Assembly: GCA_036787955.1 (NCBI GenBank)
Contig: DAIQOI010000003.1
Span: 1-64,000 of the forward strand
From: UBA2336 sp036787955
GTDB lineage: Bacteria; Bacteroidota; Bacteroidia; Cytophagales; Cyclobacteriaceae
DNA: 64,000 nucleotides
Direction of reading: 5' to 3'
Below the pieces are notes generated by a model that did not search any database, was not told the DNA's origin, and saw nothing but the letters and a program-made list of their open reading frames with translations. Both the position numbers and the translations under genes were made by a program. Each line of letters begins with the position of its first letter. The stretch's first letter is position 1. This document shows, piece after piece, positions 61,930 through 64,000 of this stretch.

Positions 61930-62507
61930 TGCGCATAGGGAATATTCTGGTGTCGGATGATATAGCAAATGAGGAGTTTGTATGTAATCTGGAAAAATGT
62001 AAGGGCGCCTGTTGTGTGGAAGGGGAACTGGGTGCGCCTCTGGAAGAGCAGGAATTGGAAATTTTAAAGTCCATTTTCCAGAAGGTAAAGCCTTTTCTGA
62101 CCGATGAAGGCATCAGCGCCATTGAAGAACAGGGATTGTTTATTCTGGATGAAGATGGCGATTATTCTACCCCAACTATAGGCGGAAGGGAATGTGCTTA
62201 CGCTGTATATGATGAGCGGGGTGTTTTACAATGTGGAATTGAGCGTGCCTATCAGGCAGGTGCGATAAGCTGGAGAAAACCTGTTTCATGTCATTTATAT
62301 CCCATACGCATATTGAAAAGAAGGAACCTGGAGGCACTCAATTATCATCGCTGGGAAATTTGCTCTCCGGCCTGTGAACTGGGTAAACAGCTGAAGGTTC
62401 CGGTATATCGCTTTTTAAAAGATGCCCTGATCCGCAAATATGGTGAAAGCTGGTACGCTGAACTGGTACGGCAGATTGAAACCAGAGAGCAGCTACGCTC
62501 TGAGTAG
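61926..62507 (+). CDS. DUF3109 family Cys-rich protein
   Basis: 193 residues. The N-terminal motif VCNLEKCKGACCVEG (Cys20, 25, 29, 30) and later YAVYDERGVLQCGIERAY, KPVSCHLYPIR and CSPACELG give eight or more conserved cysteines typical of DUF3109, thought to hold an Fe-S cluster or zinc. Known to be common in Bacteroidota; no known reaction. Coupled to the TcmP-like gene by a four-base overlap and convergent with the next gene (15-base overlap of 3' ends). Confidence 0.88.
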   Translation: MMRIGNILVSDDIANEEFVCNLEKCKGACCVEGELGAPLEEQELEILKSIFQKVKPFLTDEGISAIEEQGLFILDEDGDYSTPTIGGRECAYAVYDERGVLQCGIERAYQAGAISWRKPVSCHLYPIRILKRRNLEALNYHRWEICSPACELGKQLKVPVYRFLKDALIRKYGESWYAELVRQIETREQLRSE

Positions 62508-63140
62508 AATTAAATTATACAACCGGGCACCTTTCTGATAGAATAATACCACCCGTTTTTCAGAGAGATAAGTAATCCGGTACCGTGCTGATTTGTTTCT
62601 GAAATTTCCTGTTAGCCATACTGCATTTTCGTACGGCTCAATCTTTTCAATGATCATGGCTTCCGATCTCTTCATTATCCGCGATTTGATTTTAGCAGCA
62701 TTATTGGCCAGACGGAACTGGTTTGCAACCTGCCACTTTTCGCCTTCCTTGATGACAGCGGAGACTGCTTCGGGATAGATGGGATTGTCTGTGTACACGG
62801 TTCCGATAAACTGAGCACGCGCAGTGCGCAGCATAAAAATATTGCCCTCAACATGGGTGAAATTGAGACGAACCTTATTGCCTCCGAACAATGAGGCGGC
62901 CATTTTTAGCTTGTTGGTTGCCCGTACGGTTACCCTTGATACACTGGAGAGGGTAGTTGTACCTGATGCTTTGGCCGTTACGATGCCAATTTTGACAAGA
63001 TTTTGTGCAGATGCATCGTCAGTAAGAATTTCGGTTTTTTCCCAATCTTCCGGGGCATGTTGTGGGTTTTTTATTTCGTTTTGGGCTCTTATTCCGGCAT
63101 TAAGGACTACTAAACAACTGGCGAAAAGTAGCTTCTTCAT
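62493..63140 (-). CDS. secreted hypothetical protein
   Basis: 215 residues with a signal peptide (1-19, ends GIRAQ). The mature part is about 195 residues of beta-rich, basic sequence (SRVTVRATNKLKMAASLFGG, GEKWQVANQFRLANN) with no recognised domain. Its 3' end overlaps the 3' end of the convergent DUF3109 gene by 15 bases. Monocistronic. Confidence 0.55.
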   Translation of the reverse strand: MKKLLFASCLVVLNAGIRAQNEIKNPQHAPEDWEKTEILTDDASAQNLVKIGIVTAKASGTTTLSSVSRVTVRATNKLKMAASLFGGNKVRLNFTHVEGNIFMLRTARAQFIGTVYTDNPIYPEAVSAVIKEGEKWQVANQFRLANNAAKIKSRIMKRSEAMIIEKIEPYENAVWLTGNFRNKSARYRITYLSEKRVVLFYQKGARLYNLILLRA

Positions 63141-63203
63141 AGTGTTAATATTTTCACCAAGTTAAAAAAAGCCGGAAATTATCTAACAATATGTTGAAAA
63201 GCC

Positions 63204-64000
63204 CTATTTCAGTTGCGAAAAGTCGAACGAGGTTTCAAGGAACTTGGTAGTAAACCTGCCCGACCGGAAGGTGGGGTTGTCCATCAGCTTGATGTGGAAG
63301 GGTATGGTGGTTTTAATGCCTTCTATTACAAATTCTTCGAGGGCGCGTTTCATTCGGGTTATAACCTCCTCGCGCGACTGGCCGCTAACGATCAGTTTGG
63401 CAATCATGGAATCGTAGTTAGGCGGTATGGTATAGCCAGCGTACACGTGGCTGTCGATGCGTACTCCATGTCCCCCCGGCATATGCAGGTTGGTAATTTT
63501 TCCGGGCGAGGGGCGAAAGCCGTTGGCCGGGTCTTCGGCATTGATGCGGCACTCCATGGCATACAGGTTGGGGTAGTAGTTCTTCCCAGAAATAGGCACA
63601 CCCGCAGCTACTTTGATTTGCTCTTTTATCAGATCGTAGTCGGTAACTTCTTCGGTAATGGGATGTTCTACCTGAATACGGGTATTCATTTCCATGAAGT
63701 AGAAATTGCCGTGCTTGTCGACCAGAAATTCAATGGTGCCGGCTCCTTCGTAGTTGATGGCTTTAGCGCCTTTGATGGCAGCTTCACCCATGCGGTCGCG
63801 GAGCTCTTGCGTCATGATGGGCGAGGGCGTTTCTTCAACGAGTTTCTGGTGCCTGCGTTGTATGGAGCAGTCGCGTTCGGACAAATGGCAAACCTTGCCA
63901 TACTGGTCGCCTACCACTTGTATTTCAATGTGTCGCGGCTCTTCAACAAATTTTTCCAGATACAGACCGTCATTGCCGAAGGCAGCACCAGCTTCGCGCT
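63204..64000 (-). CDS. accC: acetyl-CoA carboxylase biotin carboxylase subunit (C-terminal part)
   Basis: The gene runs off the right edge. Reading frame enters at the edge as GAAFGNDGLYLEKFVEEPRH, then HIEIQVVGDQYG, and ends FLETSFDFSQLK. Blocks such as FYFMEMNTRIQVEHPITEEV and GYTIPPNYDSMIAKLIV are diagnostic of the biotin carboxylase ATP-grasp and C-terminal domains. It carboxylates biotin on AccB at the first step of fatty acid synthesis. An accB gene would be expected upstream, beyond the window. Confidence 0.95.
   Translation of the reverse strand, partial: REAGAAFGNDGLYLEKFVEEPRHIEIQVVGDQYGKVCHLSERDCSIQRRHQKLVEETPSPIMTQELRDRMGEAAIKGAKAINYEGAGTIEFLVDKHGNFYFMEMNTRIQVEHPITEEVTDYDLIKEQIKVAAGVPISGKNYYPNLYAMECRINAEDPANGFRPSPGKITNLHMPGGHGVRIDSHVYAGYTIPPNYDSMIAKLIVSGQSREEVITRMKRALEEFVIEGIKTTIPFHIKLMDNPTFRSGRFTTKFLETSFDFSQLK

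Noticed and set aside
1..64000. CRISPR array, tRNA, rRNA or insertion sequence
   Set aside because: I saw no regularly spaced direct repeats of CRISPR size, no tRNA-like or rRNA-like stretches and no transposase among the translated frames.

Overview
The window is a chromosomal segment of a Bacteroidota bacterium, most likely of the Cytophagales type. The evidence is a protein ending in a type IX secretion (T9SS) C-terminal signal, several families typical of the phylum (DUF5916, DUF4290, DUF2911, DUF3109, OlsF-type fused acyltransferase, MurA with Asp in place of the catalytic Cys), a Na+-translocating NQR operon, and promoters that fit the phylum's TTTG / TAnnTTTG pattern instead of -35/-10. 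There are no rRNA or tRNA genes, no CRISPR array, no recognisable insertion sequence and no prophage. It reads mostly as housekeeping DNA with a few accessory islands.

Layout. 1-3.7 kb: a small secreted protein, a large T9SS-exported PQQ-type sugar dehydrogenase and a PlsC acyltransferase. 3.85-19.97 kb: a complete division and cell wall (dcw) cluster on the + strand, mraZ-(four-helix-bundle gene)-rsmH-ftsL-ftsI-murE-mraY-murD-ftsW-murG-murC-ftsQ-ftsA-ftsZ. It starts at a promoter carrying three 10-bp-phased MraZ boxes and ends at a strong hairpin terminator; most junctions overlap by 1-4 bases. 20-29.6 kb: DUF5916 outer-membrane protein, TrmN6-type methyltransferase, formate-THF ligase, FdhD, an APC permease, a DUF885-like lipoprotein and two small conserved genes. 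29.7-33.5 kb: a tiny secreted protein made of decapeptide repeats, an AT-rich secreted propeller protein and the ABC-F factor EttA.

33.6-35.45 kb: a DUF2795 gene with a strong Shine-Dalgarno, then about 1.5 kb without a convincing intact gene, holding a broken CPBP-type membrane protease fragment. 35.4-44.7 kb: DUF2911, IspD, a small membrane protein, QueA, a MacB-like permease, RecA, a COG4324 metallopeptidase, a PhoB/PhoR-like two-component pair and an RluA-type pseudouridine synthase. 44.7-48.3 kb: rplM-rpsI-rpsB-(terminator)-tsf, then a secreted hypothetical protein followed by a decayed partial duplicate of itself. 48.3-51.4 kb: OlsF-like bifunctional aminolipid synthase, a coiled-coil protein, a 40-residue lipoprotein and cmk. 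51.5-56.1 kb: nqrABCDE, closed by a terminator with no nqrF. 56.1-64 kb: DUF502, murA, DUF4290, a PcrA/UvrD helicase, a TcmP-like protein, DUF3109, a secreted hypothetical protein and the C-terminal part of accC running off the window.

I found no clear defence system, biosynthetic cluster or other wholly new machinery. The most distinctive items are the four-helix-bundle gene inserted in the dcw operon between imperfect inverted repeats, the decapeptide-repeat protein, the nqr operon lacking nqrF, the decayed duplicate behind the 47.4-48.1 kb gene, and the gene desert with the CPBP remnant. Start codons were moved from the longest open frame wherever a non-ATG start, a promoter or family length argued for it; each case is stated in its entry.
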